A DNA stretch of 64,000 nucleotides from Deltaproteobacteria bacterium (GCA_027493875.1 JAOSJX010000004.1:108528-172527), one strand, 5' to 3'; numbered from the stretch's first letter, positions 50,048-60,406 are shown. Made by a program: numbers and translations. Notes: generated by a model not told the origin, from the sequence alone.

Positions 50048-51445
50048 TTATCCCGCCTGGCTGACCAGATCCTCGTCGTCGAGCAGACCGGCGGAGACGT
50101 CTTCCTCGGCCACCGCAATCTTCGCGGCTTGCGCCACTTTAACCTGCTCTTCCCAAACCGACTCGCCATGCTGTGACGCGTCGAGACCCGTTTCCTCCTG
50201 GTCGTCCGTGACGCGCAACGGAATGATGGCGTCGGTGATTTTGTAAAGAATCCAGGAGCCCGCGAACGTAAAGCCCGAAACGAGCACCAGAGCGAACAAG
50301 TGCACCAGGAATGTCTTGGTCTCGCCGGTGATGAGGCCGCCCTCCATGGCGAAGATGCCCGTGGCGATCATGCCGACCATGCCGCCCACGCCGTGGCACG
50401 GGAACACGTCGAGCGTGTCGTCCACCTGCGCGCGCGTCTTGACGTGCACCGCGACGTTCGAGATCACCGCCGCCGCGGCGCCGATGAGAATCGACGCGCC
50501 AATGGACACGAAGCCCGCCGCCGGCGTGATGGCCACGAGCCCCACGACCGCGCCGATGCAGGCGCCGAGCGCGGACGGTCTCCGCCCGCGGATAACATCG
50601 AAGAAAATCCAGCCGAGCGCCGCCGCCGCGGACGCCGTGTTGGTCGTCGCGAAAGCCATCGCCGCCTGACCGTTGGCCCCGAGCGCCGAGCCGGCGTTGA
50701 AGCCGAACCAGCCGAACCACAACATGCCGGTGCCGAGAATCACGAACGGGATGTTGGCCGGAAGATGCGCCTGACCGTTGCCGTGCCCGCGCCGCGGACC
50801 AAGCACCAGCGCGCCCGCGAGCGCCGCCAGACCCGCCGACATGTGCACGACCGTGCCGCCCGCGAAGTCGAGGACACCCAGGTTGCGCAGGATGCCGTCG
50901 GGGTGCCAGGTCATGTGCGCGAGCGGAGCGTAGATAAACAGGCTGAACAGAATCATAAACAAGATGTAGGAGGAAAACCGCACGCGCTCGGCGAAGGATC
51001 CGGTGATGAGCGCCGGGGTGATGATCGCGAATTTGAGCTGAAAGAACGCAAAGAGCACGAGCGGAATGGTCGGCGACAAATCGGGGTGCGTCGCGGCGCC
51101 CACGCCGCGGAAAAGGAAATACGATAGCGGATTGCCGAAAAGCCCGCCGATGCTGTCGCCAAATGCAATCGAGAAGCCGGTGACGATCCACAGAATGCTG
51201 ATGACCGCCATGGCGATGAAGCTTTGAAGCATCGTCGAAATGACGTTTTTGGTCCGGACCATGCCGCCGTAGAAAAACGACAGACCGGGGGTCATCAGGA
51301 GGACGAGCGCCGTGGCGGTCAACATCCACGCGACATCGCCCGGAGCGATCGGTCCTCCCTCAACGGACGGGGCGGCGGCCGGGGCAAAGGCGGCGGCAAG
51401 CGCCACCGCTGCCAGAATAATGAACGGCACGGTTGTTCTTTTCAT
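50048..51445 (-). CDS. amtB: Ammonium transporter
   Basis: A 465-aa Amt/MEP/Rh channel that conducts ammonium across the inner membrane. The start is ATG 51445 behind GGAGGAACTTG, with a signal-like first helix (MKRTTVPFIILAAVALAAAF). Family marks are MLTATALVLLMTPGLSFFYG, MLQSFIAMAVISILW, DFAGGTVVHMSAGLAALAGA with the first pore His, NIPFVILGTGMLWFGWFGFN and DTLDVFPCHGVGGMVGMIAT with the second His. The cytoplasmic tail is longer than usual, with about 45 extra acidic residues after the last helix. The normal partner gene glnK is not adjacent. A sigma54 promoter lies just upstream, consistent with nitrogen-starvation control. Confidence 0.96.
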   Translation of the reverse strand: MKRTTVPFIILAAVALAAAFAPAAAPSVEGGPIAPGDVAWMLTATALVLLMTPGLSFFYGGMVRTKNVISTMLQSFIAMAVISILWIVTGFSIAFGDSIGGLFGNPLSYFLFRGVGAATHPDLSPTIPLVLFAFFQLKFAIITPALITGSFAERVRFSSYILFMILFSLFIYAPLAHMTWHPDGILRNLGVLDFAGGTVVHMSAGLAALAGALVLGPRRGHGNGQAHLPANIPFVILGTGMLWFGWFGFNAGSALGANGQAAMAFATTNTASAAAALGWIFFDVIRGRRPSALGACIGAVVGLVAITPAAGFVSIGASILIGAAAAVISNVAVHVKTRAQVDDTLDVFPCHGVGGMVGMIATGIFAMEGGLITGETKTFLVHLFALVLVSGFTFAGSWILYKITDAIIPLRVTDDQEETGLDASQHGESVWEEQVKVAQAAKIAVAEEDVSAGLLDDEDLVSQAG

Positions 51446-51488
51446 CAAGTTCCTCCAAAAGCAAAATACAAAACTTGCGTTGCCGTGT

Positions 51489-51504
51489 AGCAAAAACCTT
51501 GCCG
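51489..51504 (-). promoter_or_regulatory. Sigma54 (-24/-12) promoter of amtB
   Basis: On the minus strand CGGCAAGGTTTTTGCT matches the sigma54 consensus, with GG and GC at exact spacing and TTTGC at -12. The start would be near 51479, about 35 bases before the amtB ATG. Confidence 0.72.
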
Positions 51505-51561
51505 TTCGATAAAGCGGCAAATCTGAGTAGTTAAGTCGCCATCCCGTGGATAGACGGCCTC

Positions 51562-51583
51562 GAATTTACAATTTTGTAAATTC
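51562..51583. promoter_or_regulatory. AT-rich perfect palindrome upstream of amtB
   Basis: GAATTTACAA-TT-TTGTAAATTC has 10-base arms and stands out in GC-rich DNA. It lies about 95 bases upstream of the predicted amtB start site, where an NtrC-type activator would bind, though it does not match the classical enteric NtrC site. Confidence 0.5.
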
Positions 51584-51630
51584 GATGCTACGAAAATGTA
51601 AATAAATTACGCGGCCCGGGAGGGGACTAC

Positions 51631-52929
51631 CTATTCCAATAACCAGGAAACCGCCCTGCTCGGTAACCGCTGCAAGAAGAAAAGCGTCGAGATGTGCGTG
51701 CCGTCATCACCGCGGCGCGGATTGATGAATTCCCACACGACGTCGCCCTCGGACGTTATTTCCACCGCCCGTCCGGCCATCGACTCCACGATCAACGTAT
51801 GGCCGTTCGCGAGGCGTTCCGCGGAACCGAACGACAGGGAATAGAGCGGCAAATTCGGCCGGCCCGCGTAAGACCAGGCGACTTCCGTCGTCACCGGATC
51901 GACTTCCAGCACGCGCGACGCATAGTCGTTGCCTTCGTTGTCGAAGACGAGCAGATGACCGTTGTCGAGCACGCGCGGATGATGCGGACGCACCCACAAA
52001 CCCGACAGAGCCCACACCGCCTCTTTTTTTCTTCAGGTCGATGACCGCGAGCGTGTGGAAGCCGGCGATCGAGACGAGCACGTTGCCCGCGGAGAACGCG
52101 GGAAGGCGGTCCGCGAGGCGCCCGTCCAGCAGGACGAGGGCGTTGGTGTGCAGGGGGTCGAAGACGCCTTTCTCGAACGCGTTTTTGTTGAGCGCCGCCA
52201 TCCGGAAATTTTCGAGTTGCGGAAAGCGCGAACGCATGAGCGCGTCGTAAATCGAAACGCCGTCCAGGAGTTTTCCGTTCTGATCGAGCCGCACGATCTC
52301 GTCGTCCCAAAACGGCATGGGCGGGTCGAGCCGGTCGTGCGTCCGCATCGCGCGGCGTAGCGCGAGCATCTCGCCGTCCGGAAGCACGACGAACTCGTGA
52401 TGGATGCGTTCCGGCCCGCGCCAGAGTACGCGCGAATTTTTGTCCAAACGCACGAGCGAATTATCGCCGGCGATCGCGATCAGATCGCCGTTTGGAAATA
52501 CATGCACCGAATGGATCATCTGGCCGTCGAGGAGGTCGCCGGCCCACCGATGCTTCACCTCTCCCGCCATGTCCATCAACACAACTTCCGAGCCGGCGGA
52601 ATAGAGATTCCACCCCTTCCCCGCGCGATCATCGTGCACGGTGATGCCCGATTGCGACGGCGCCGGCTGGTAGGCGTTCAGATAACCGAGCGAAAGAAGC
52701 TGGTCGCGCGTCTCGGAAAGCCGCTTTGCATCGGGCGGGCCCGCGGGCGGCGCCATCGGCGGTCCTTGAGGGCCACCCCTACCCGCCGGACCGGATGGTG
52801 GCCGCATGGGCGCAGGCGCGGTGAGATTCCCGGATTGTCCGGCGGGCGATCGGACGGCCGGTTGCAACCGGCGGCGATCCCCACGGCCGCCACGGCGGCG
52901 AGGATAACGGCGCCCGGGCGACAACGCAT
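51631..52929 (-). CDS. Arylsulfotransferase-like (ASST) lipoprotein (two frameshifts)
   Basis: A protein of about 432 aa. The start at ATG 52929 gives a lipoprotein signal (MRCRPGAVILAAVAAVGIAA, then GCNRPSD). After a break near 52825, a Pro/Gly-rich linker (PPSGPAGRGGPQGPPMAPPA) leads to a propeller with ASST-like blades: GWNLYSAGSEVVLMDMAGEV, DGQMIHSVHVFPNGDLIAI, RIHHEFVVLPDGEMLAL and RPHHPRVLDNGHLLVFDNEG. A second break at a run of seven T (about 52023) joins the C-terminal part. Aryl-sulfate sulfotransferases use a His nucleophile in such blades, and His residues are present at the expected HEF and HHPR positions. Function as an enzyme is possible but not proven. The tether here is Pro/Gly-rich, not Asp. 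Confidence 0.7.
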
Positions 52930-52964
52930 CTTAGGGCGTCGTATGACGGACGTTTCCGGCCGGA

Positions 52965-55819
52965 CTAACCGCAGCAAATGCCGGAATCGTCATCGTCATC
53001 GCCGTTATCATCGTCGGCGTCGTCGTCCGTCTGCGTATCGTCATCGTCGTCGACGACGTCGTCGTCCGCGTCGTCGTCGGCGTCGTCGTCCGAGCCCGTG
53101 TCGTCGTCGCCGGCGGTATCATCGTCGGCGTCATCGTCTCCGGCGGTATCGTCGTCCCCCGTGTCGTCATCGCCCGTGTCGTCATCGCCCGTATCGTCGT
53201 CTCCGGGGATCGTTGTCGTCGTCGATGAGGTGGTCGTGGTCGTCGTCGTGGTCGTCGTAGTCGTCGTCGGAATCGGCCAGCCGAGGACGGTGACGTCGTC
53301 CACGATCCAGTACCACTCGAAATAGGCGTTATAGTAATGGAACCGGATCTGAAGATCGGTGAACGTCTCGGACGACAGATCGACCTGAGAGAGTTCCTCT
53401 TTCGTATCGAAACGGAACCGCGCCACGTTCTGCCAGCCGCCGCCGTCCAGGTTGACGTCGACGTCCGCGTACTCGCTTTGGTAATCCACGAATTTGTGCA
53501 CGAATTCGAAATAGATCCCCTCGTATCCCGTCACGTCGATATGTTCGCTGATCAGCGCCTCGTCCATGTCCGAGTACGCGTAGTAGTCCGAGTCGACGAT
53601 CATGAAATTCCCGGACGTGAGCACGGACGTCCGGCCGTCCTGATTGGTGTCGTTCCACGTCCCCGGCCCCGTTCCGCCGTCATCGATCGTCCATGGGTGA
53701 ACCCACCCGGCGATCGCGCCGCTGTCCCAGTCTTCGTACCACAGTTCCGTCGGCGCCACGTAGATCGCCGAGCGTTCGACGGTGTTGGCGTCCTCCTGGC
53801 CGAACGCGTCCGCGGCGCGCACCACGTAATAATAGGTCACGTCGGGCGTGATGGTGTCGTCCACGTAAGACGTTCCGCCGATCGTCGCCAAGGGCGACGA
53901 GAAGTTCTGGCCGCCCGGCGACGTCGCCCGGTAAATGTTGTAGTGAACGGGCAACGCGTCCGACGCCGCGTTCCACCCGAGCGCGACCGAGCCGTCCAGC
54001 GCCGGCGTCGCCGATTGCAGCCCGGCGAAGACCGGCGGCGCGCAATCGGCCGTGGCGGTGTCCGTCTTCAAGATGTTGATGCCGCCGTCTCCGTCGTCGG
54101 CGTCGACATAGCGGGCGATAATCGTATCGCCGTCCGAGAGTTGGAGTTGCCCGTCGGGGACCGGACCGCCCGACGCGGTGTCGAACGACCCGACGTATTG
54201 GCCGTCGTGCGCCCCTTCCGGCAGGACGACCGGCTCGGGCGTCGATTCCGTGCTGCTGACGACGGTGACGCTCGCCGTCGGGCCGGTCAGATCGGCGTCG
54301 TTGAGCGTGAGGCCGATGCTGTCGTCGCAGGAATAGAAATCCTCGTCCAGCGTGATTTTGCCGTCCGAGTTGATCCCCCAGATCGGCAGAAGATAATTGT
54401 ACGCCTCGACCACGTCGATGCGCCCGCGGCCGTACGTGTTGTCCTCGCCGGCCGTGCCGAGATCGACCGCGGTTTCGTAAGCGCCATTTTCACGTCCTCG
54501 GGCGGCGCTTCCGGAAACGCGGAGCGCAGCAGCAGCACGGCGCCGGCCACGTGCGGCGTGGCCATCGACGTCCCGCTGCTTGTTCCATACGAGTCGTTCG
54601 GCACCGACGAACGCACGTCGACGCCCACGGCGGAAACCTCCGGCTTGATCGACGTCCCGTCGCAGTCCGACGGCCCGCGGCTCGAAAAACTCGCGATCGT
54701 CGTCCCGCCCTGGTTGAGGGCGCCGATCGAAAACACGTTGAGGTCGTTCACTGCCCGGCTCCCCGGCGAACGCAGCGTCGTGCTCCCCGGCCCCTCGTTG
54801 CCGGCCGCGAAAACCACGACCACCCCGGCCGCCTCGGCCGCGTCGATCGACGCGTTGAAGTCCGTGCGGCAGGGCCCGTAAAAGCCGGGATGCAAACCCC
54901 ACGAGTTGTTCACGACGTCCGGCACGTCGTCCATCGTCGCGGGATTGCCGTCCGGATCGGCCGACCATTGAAACGCGCCGACCGCATCGGAGAAAATATC
55001 GCCGCCCGGCACGTCGATGGTTTTGGCGCCGATCCACGTGGCGCCCGGCGCCATGCCGATCTGATTCGCGCCGCCGTCGTCGCCGATCATGGTGCCCAGC
55101 GTGTGCGTGCCGTGGCTTCCCGAATCGGTGGGGAAGGACTGCCCGCTAACGGGGTCGTACCACGCCTCCGCCGGCGTCACGCCGCCTTCCAGGCCGCGCC
55201 AACGGCTGCCGAAGGCCGGATGGTCGCCGTCCGCGCCCGTATCCTGATCGCACGCGAGCGCGCCGGTGCCGTCGACGCCGATCGCCCAAAGTTCCGGCGC
55301 GCGGGAGGACGTAACCCCCGGCTCGACCGCCGCGATCGCGGGCGGCTCGGTTTCCACCGTAAATTCCACCGGCTCGACCAGCGCGATGGGGTAGTCGAGA
55401 TAGAGCGACGCGAGATCCTCGCGCTTGGACAATTCGTCGATCACGCTCGCCCGCGCCGAAACCGCGACGGCGTTGCTGATCCAGAACGCCTTGTACGAGG
55501 CCACGTCGCCCGCGGCCAGCCGCGCCTCCAGATAGTCGACCAGCGCGTCCTGCGTCGCGGCGGCTTTTTCCTGAAGCGCGGTGATGACTTCATAGTGACG
55601 CTGCGCGAGTCCGCCTCCGCGCGCCTCCACGTCGCGGACGATCGCGTCGAGATCCACCTGATCGGACAGCACGACGTAGGCGTCCAGGTACGCGTCCGAC
55701 GACGCGGCGGCGAGGCGGTCGCTCAGATGGGGATCGACCCAGGCCGCGTCGACAGCCTCCGCGGCCATGAGGGAAAACAACAGCAAAACGAAAGCGCCGA
55801 TGACAACAAGACCACGCAC
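52965..55819 (-). CDS. Subtilisin-like serine protease with Thr/poly-Asp linker and C-terminal ICCG (one frameshift)
   Basis: A precursor of about 951 aa. The best start is GTG 55819 with GGAGGGTAAGG upstream, giving signal MRGLVVIGAFVLLLFSLMAA. A propeptide with an inhibitor-like region (YVVLSDQVDLDAIVRDVEAR) is followed by an S8 catalytic domain with Asp in DTGADGDHPAF, His in GSHGTHTLGT, the oxyanion Asn region VVNNSWG and Ser in GTSSGTSMATPHVAG. The frame breaks near 54485 (EDVKMAL to YETAVDLGTAG). Then come an Fn3-like domain (GSVALGWNAASDALPVHYNI) and a jelly-roll or MAM-like domain (WYEDWDSGAIAGWVHPW). The tail is a run of Thr with IPGDDDTGDDDTG repeats, and it ends DDDDDSGICCG. A secreted protease retained at the surface by its tail is inferred. 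Confidence 0.88.
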
Positions 55820-55995
55820 AACCTTACCCTCCAAACACGGGAGCACAACGCAAGAGCCGTTTCGCCTGGCCCAACCGGGGCCGGACGCGGAGTGGATTTA
55901 TACCATACATAGAGGATTCGCCGCGAGGGTGATTACCTTATGGAACCGCATGAATAGAAAACCGCCGCCGCCGCGGCCACAGCCGCACGACACGA

Positions 55996-56650
55996 CTACG
56001 GCGCGTCGAACATGGACGTCACGCGCAAACTTTTGTTGCCCGCGACGTCGGCCACGGTGAACGTCGCCCGATAGGACCCGGTCCACTCGATCGGAAAATA
56101 AAAGCCGAAATAAACGTTTGATTCCATCGTTGAGCACGGAATATTCGATGCCGCGCTTCCGGCCGAGGACGACGGCCCCCACTCCGGGTCCGCGAAATCG
56201 TACCCCGCCGCGTACCATCCGCAGGACAGATCGCAGTCCGCGTCGGCGAAGGGGTAGAGAACGCGGAGAACCGAAGGGATCTGGAGCGTATCGGGCAGCG
56301 CCTCGCACGACGGTTCCGTTCAACTCCAAAATCGGCGGACCGATCTTCGGTCCGGTCGCCGAACTCTTTTGTTGCTGCGGGGGATCGCACACGTCCGAAT
56401 CGAATTCGGGAATGAAAGTTTCCGGGCCGTAGACCCCACCGGCAAACGGAAAAAGGATCCGCGGGCCGTCGGACGAGTACGGCACGTCGTCGAAATCACC
56501 CAGCGGCGTGCTCTCCTCGCCCACGAATTCGGTATCGTCGTCGCCCGCCGCGTCGTCGTCGCCGTCACCGCCGTCGGACGCGGTCCCGCACGCGAGAGGA
56601 AGAACCGGCAACACGAAGAGCCACCAAATAATTTTTCCCGGCGTCTTCAC
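55996..56650 (-). CDS. Poly-Asp lipoprotein of unknown function (one frameshift)
   Basis: A protein of about 217 aa. Signal MKTPGKIIWWLFVLPVLP ends LACG and is followed by TASDGGDGDDDAAGDDDTEF. The mature domain includes DGPRILFPFAGGVYGPETFI and, after a break near 56320, EALPDTLQIPSVLRVLYPFA, DLSCGWYAAGYDFADPEWGP and NVYFGFYFPIEWTGSYRATF to the stop at 55996. The latter looks like an Ig-type beta sandwich with a disulfide. A longer open frame reaching 55898 is a different, artefactual frame. One extra base in GTCGTGCGAGG accounts for the shift. Domain not recognised. Surface lipoprotein by analogy with its neighbours. Confidence 0.68.
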
Positions 56651-56672
56651 GAGACGCCTCCTCTAAAGCGAA

Positions 56673-57947
56673 CTACGGCGCGACGAGCATGCTGTGCGCG
56701 GGCGCGTCGTCTCCAATGATATGCAACCCGTTGATGGTCGCCATGTCGTCCGGCGGCGCGATGTCGACGAGCGAATCCTCCAGCACCTCGAAGATCATCG
56801 GCGCATCGAACGGTTCGGTCTCGCTCCACGCCGCCAGGAACGCGCGGCCGTTCGGCAGCACCACCGCGTGCGCCACGCGCGCGTCGTTCTGTTCGCCGCC
56901 GATATCGCGGCAGCTCCAATCGCCGTCGCGCATTTCCCAAAACCGATGATCGGGCCCGGAGCGGTCCAGCGCGATCGCCAGATCGGGAACGCCGAAAACC
57001 TGCGTCGGGCTGTTGCCCTCGCACCCCGCGGGCGTGTCGACCTCGGAAATCACGCCCGTATCGAAGGAGACGAGCTTCCTTCCGCCCTCGAAGGCTTCCC
57101 AGACGGCCCACCCGTGCTGTGCGTCGCCGAGCCAGATCCACGTAAACGCGCCGTCGACGAAGGCCGCGGGCATGGGAACTTCAAACCACTCCGTCCCGTT
57201 GAGCTGAAAGAGAAACTCCTCGCCCTCCGAATATCCGGAAACGAACGCGAGGCCGTCATGGAGAAAAAACACGCTGCGAATATCCTTGTCGGGCAGCCAC
57301 CCGAGTTGCGGCGCCGCGATCGACCCGATGAAGCGATATAAGGTATCCTCGGTGTCGAGGAGCATGATCTGCCGGGACACGGACCAGAGGGTCCCGGCGG
57401 CCGGCGCGAACATCGTCTCGACAACGTGCGCTCCGCCGGCCTGCCCGCGGTTCGAGTCGTGCGCCCATCCGGTTTCCGGGGTGAAATAGAGCCAGTCGTG
57501 GCCGTTGGACACCGCGTCGCCGTAGACGTTCCACACCGCGTGGCCGATCGCGCCCTCCGCCACGAACGACGGACCGAACTCGTCGTACAGCCCCGGCGTC
57601 ACCGACGGGGGAATCGGATATTTCGCCCACCCTTTGCCGGTTTCGAGCCACGACGTGACGCGCTCGTCGTCCTCACCCATGAGCAGCAGGCGCGCCTCCA
57701 TCCCCGTGTCGTCGTCGCCGGTATCGTCGTCCGCGTCGTCGTCATCGTCGCCGGTGTCGTCGTCCGACGCATCGTCGTCGTTCGCATCATCGTCCGCGTC
57801 GTCGTCCGCGCTGTCATCATCGGCGTCGTCGTCGTCCGGCGAATCATCGCCGGAGTCGTCGTCATCGTCGTCCCCGCAACCGCAGCCCACGACGGCGCCC
57901 GCCGCAAGAAACACCGCCAGCAACACGCTCAGCCATCGCCCATCCAT
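56673..57947 (-). CDS. Poly-Asp lipoprotein with propeller-like domain
   Basis: An intact 424-aa protein. I start it at ATG 57947 (MDGRWLSVLLAVFLAAGAVV), where GGAGGATCGACGG gives a good binding site. The lipobox GCGCG is followed by about 65 residues of Asp with Ala, Ser and Thr interruptions (ADDDSADDDADDDANDDD). The remainder has Trp-rich blades (GWAKYPIPPS, NGHDWLYFTPETGWAHDS, AFTWIWLGDAQHGWAVWE, DHRFWEMRDGDWSCRDIG) suggestive of a beta-propeller. No catalytic motif is seen. The GCGCGDDDD junction is nearly identical to those of the SUMF1 and penicillin-acylase lipoproteins, though the attached domains are unrelated, so the tether appears to be a portable module. Confidence 0.8.
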   Translation of the reverse strand: MDGRWLSVLLAVFLAAGAVVGCGCGDDDDDDSGDDSPDDDDADDDSADDDADDDANDDDASDDDTGDDDDDADDDTGDDDTGMEARLLLMGEDDERVTSWLETGKGWAKYPIPPSVTPGLYDEFGPSFVAEGAIGHAVWNVYGDAVSNGHDWLYFTPETGWAHDSNRGQAGGAHVVETMFAPAAGTLWSVSRQIMLLDTEDTLYRFIGSIAAPQLGWLPDKDIRSVFFLHDGLAFVSGYSEGEEFLFQLNGTEWFEVPMPAAFVDGAFTWIWLGDAQHGWAVWEAFEGGRKLVSFDTGVISEVDTPAGCEGNSPTQVFGVPDLAIALDRSGPDHRFWEMRDGDWSCRDIGGEQNDARVAHAVVLPNGRAFLAAWSETEPFDAPMIFEVLEDSLVDIAPPDDMATINGLHIIGDDAPAHSMLVAP

Positions 57948-58007
57948 CCGTCGATCCTCCAAAGTTATTCGGAATATTAGGACCGGGACCGTTGCAGGCG
58001 CAACGGA

Positions 58008-58040
58008 TAAAAAAACGGGGCCCGCACGGGCCCCGTTTTG
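58008..58040 (-). terminator. Terminator of the 58056-58928 gene
   Basis: ACGGGGCCC (58015-58023) pairs with GGGCCCCGT (58028-58036). On the minus strand it is followed by seven T. Confidence 0.92.
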
Positions 58041-58055
58041 CGTTCGAGCGTTCGT

Positions 58056-58928
58056 TTAAAGGACTTCTTTAAGCGACGGCTTGAATCCGGCGAGCGCGAA
58101 GGGGCTGCCGCTCTCCATCTTCACGAATCCCAGATCCGCATGAACGTAAAAATACGCCGTGATGTCCGAATCCGGGTACTCGGAGAATTCCTCGTGGCTG
58201 TCGACTTGCAGCTTCACGCACCCTTCGACCGTGCCGTACGGCACGACGACCGTTTCGTCGAAGGAGAGCGTTGTGGTCGTCAACTCCATCGTGTACGTCG
58301 ACTCGACGTCGTTGATTGTCCAGGTGCCGGAGCCCGTATCGACCTGCGGATCGTTCAGCGTTTCGCTGCCGATGATATAGGCCGGATCGTCCATCTCGAA
58401 CAGCCCGTCCGGCTCCGCGTCCGCCTTCGCGGACTTGTCGGCATTCGTCCAATAAATTTCGCCGCGGATGAATCCCACCTGATACGGCGTGGAAAAATCG
58501 AGCCAGCCTTTCATGCCGACGGTGTCGGCCGCGGTGAAATCGCCGAGCTCCACCACCGTGTACGGATCGCCTTCGACAAGCTCCTCGCCGAGGACCGTCG
58601 CCGTCATATCGTAGGTGTTGCCGAGATACTCGAAGACCTCGTACACCGCGGACCAGCCGTCGGCCGGCGGCCACCAATCGTCGTCATCATCATCGGCGTC
58701 ATCATCGACGTCGTCATCCGCGTCGTCGTCGGCGTCGTCGTCCGCATCGTCGTCCGCGTCGTCATCGGCGTCGTCGTCGGACGCGTCGTCGTCGGCGTCA
58801 TCATCCGCGTCGTCGTCGCCGGACGCGTCGTCGTTGTCGTCGTCATCGTCGCCGCAGGCGATACTCAAGACGGCGGCCGTCGATAACAGAACGGCGAGAA
58901 GAATCGGGAACAGCACGTTTTTTGACAT
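58056..58928 (-). CDS. Poly-Asp lipoprotein of unknown function
   Basis: An intact 290-aa protein starting at ATG 58928 with AAAAGGAGG upstream. Signal MSKNVLFPILLAVLLSTAAV ends SIACG and runs straight into about 60 acidic residues, mostly ADDD units. The mature domain (WWPPADGWSAVYEVFEYLGN, YTVVELGDFTAADTVGMKGW, GTWTINDVESTYTMELTTTT, VVVPYGTVEGCVKLQVDSHE) looks like a lipocalin or LolA-type half barrel: it has the pattern 'convert property, then value at gauge' common in DUF-type lipoproteins. I do not recognise a named family. Its own terminator makes it a single-gene unit. Confidence 0.8.
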   Translation of the reverse strand: MSKNVLFPILLAVLLSTAAVLSIACGDDDDDNDDASGDDDADDDADDDASDDDADDDADDDADDDADDDADDDVDDDADDDDDDWWPPADGWSAVYEVFEYLGNTYDMTATVLGEELVEGDPYTVVELGDFTAADTVGMKGWLDFSTPYQVGFIRGEIYWTNADKSAKADAEPDGLFEMDDPAYIIGSETLNDPQVDTGSGTWTINDVESTYTMELTTTTLSFDETVVVPYGTVEGCVKLQVDSHEEFSEYPDSDITAYFYVHADLGFVKMESGSPFALAGFKPSLKEVL

Positions 58929-59080
58929 AGGCGTCCTCCTTTTCGGTGCGCGAGAGCTTGGACTTCGTCGTCGAAGAACGGAAGATTACCGCTTTCCGCT
59001 CCGGACGGTCAACGAAAATCCTTCCAAAGTGAGACTCCCAACGCTGACCAAAGCACGCGGACGGTGGGAAAGAGGGTTTG

Positions 59081-59994
59081 TCAGCGGACTCGGGCGAGCG
59101 CGGGACGCCCTCCGAAAAGGGAAAAGGGGAGCGTTCGCCTCAAGGGGCGTTCAGGCGTCAACGTTGAGGCGACGATGACCGCCGCTAATAGCGGCAACAC
59201 CGAAAGCGACGCAACCGGCCGGCCGGCGACGGCGACATTCGTTAAAACGCACACCAGGATAATCGCCAAAGACACCAGAGCCGGTGTGTGATTCGTGGTC
59301 GATCTTCGCTCGTTGAGCGCCAGGCGCCGCCGCGGATAAACCGCCTTGAACGCGAAGGGTAACGCGGCACAAAGAAGGACAAAAAGATCCGAAGCCCCAT
59401 TTGCACCGCCGCGGAATCGGATAGCAGGCGGAGATCGGTGACGAGATAGAAGGTATAAACGGCCGCGACCGCTAAGCGGGCTTTCGAATTTCCGTGGAGA
59501 TACACGACAAAGAGACCGACGAACACAAGCGTTTGATGAAACCACGCAAACGCGTAAATCAACGGATGCTGATTGTCCGCGCTCCACGCCAGAATCTGAA
59601 GATGCTGAAACGCCGGTTCGATGGTCAGCGACATCATCGAGCCGAAAAACGACGCCGCGAAAACGGTTTTCCAAAGTTTGCCCGCGGGTCGGGCGATCAG
59701 GTGTTCCGCCCAGTGCAGGGAGAGGTACCACACCAAAACCCAACCGGCGACGGCGAGAGGCGAAACGCCCGCCACCGTAAGCACGTGTTCGCCGAACGAA
59801 TAATCCGGGATCGGCATATATTGGATGAACGCCTCATGGATCGTCGCGTGGGCGAATGCCGCGGAAAAAAATATCTTCGTGTAGCGAGGTCCGCGCGCGT
59901 GAAGCGAATGGTGAATCGCGGCAACAATAAAAATCGACGACAACGCAACCATGATCGTCGGGAGAGAAGCCGTGTCGTTGAACGATCCAAACAC
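59081..59994 (-). CDS. Multi-pass membrane protein, copy 1 (one frameshift)
   Basis: A protein of about 304 aa with 8-9 helices, paralogous to the gene at 60534. Both share RxTxIFF, then FAHATIHEA, a PDYxFGxHV segment, SPLAxxGWVxxWYLxLHWAE and LTIEPAFxxLQILxW. The conserved His and Glu residues inside predicted helices could be catalytic or metal-binding. There is weak resemblance to the CruF/carotenoid biosynthesis membrane family, which I cannot confirm. The frame breaks near 59395; the rest (VLLCAALPFAFKAVYPRRRL to PALARVR) continues in the next frame. It is part of a duplicated block together with the remnants downstream at 60244-60553. Confidence 0.7.
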
Positions 59995-60243
59995 GCGAAT
60001 TCAACCCGTTTCCTTTTTCACCAGGCGTTAATCCGCCTCGGGATCCCGTGCTCTCTAAGCGGGGAATTACCTTAAGAGAACTCTGCCATAAATCCGATAG
60101 AAGATCCATAGAAACCCTTTACATATATGGGGCTATCCCCTAAGAATTGTGGGGCGTAGAGCTAGCCACTGTCGCTCTGAAAGTCTTCGGTGATTCACCG
60201 CAACATATTGATTATACGCAGTTTTTTATTGTTTCTGGTATCG
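59995..60243. other. Divergent promoter region of duplicated block, copy 1
   Basis: No gene is seen. The stretch around 60066-60150 (AATTACCTTAAGAG, CTGCCATAAATCC, AAGATCCATAGAAACCC, AATTGTGGGG) aligns with 61535-61610 (GGTAATTCCCTGG, CTGGCATAAACCC, AAGATCCATATATACCC, AATTTGTGGGGG). It is the homologous intergenic region of the second copy. Confidence 0.6.
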
Positions 60244-60391
60244 ATGAAGAAAACGGCGGCCATTATCGTCGTGGTTTGTCTCGTTTTATCGGAATTCGCC
60301 CATACCGAACCTTCGTTTTCCGAAGGTTGTCGACCTCCAAAAGGACGTCCACGAAGACACGGCGGCGCGTTTCGGCGCGTACCCGTTATAG
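60244..60391 (+). pseudogene. Remnant of a DUF1287 gene (duplicated copy 1)
   Basis: The ATG at 60244 opens a signal-peptide-like MKKTAAIIVVVCLVLSEFAH. After a frame change at about 60327 it reads VDLQKDVHEDTAARFGAYP, which aligns with IDLQKEAHEDMSAHFDAYP of the intact DUF1287 gene at 61756. A stop follows at once and the rest of the gene is missing, so this is a decayed fragment with an internal deletion. Confidence 0.8.
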
Positions 60392-60406
60392 GGGGTCGCC
60401 GGGTAG

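Noticed and set aside
55898..56010. Extension of the 55996-56650 lipoprotein to 55898
   Set aside because: That frame is Arg-rich and lacks sense; the corrected frame ends at a TAG at 55996 after a plausible beta-sandwich sequence.
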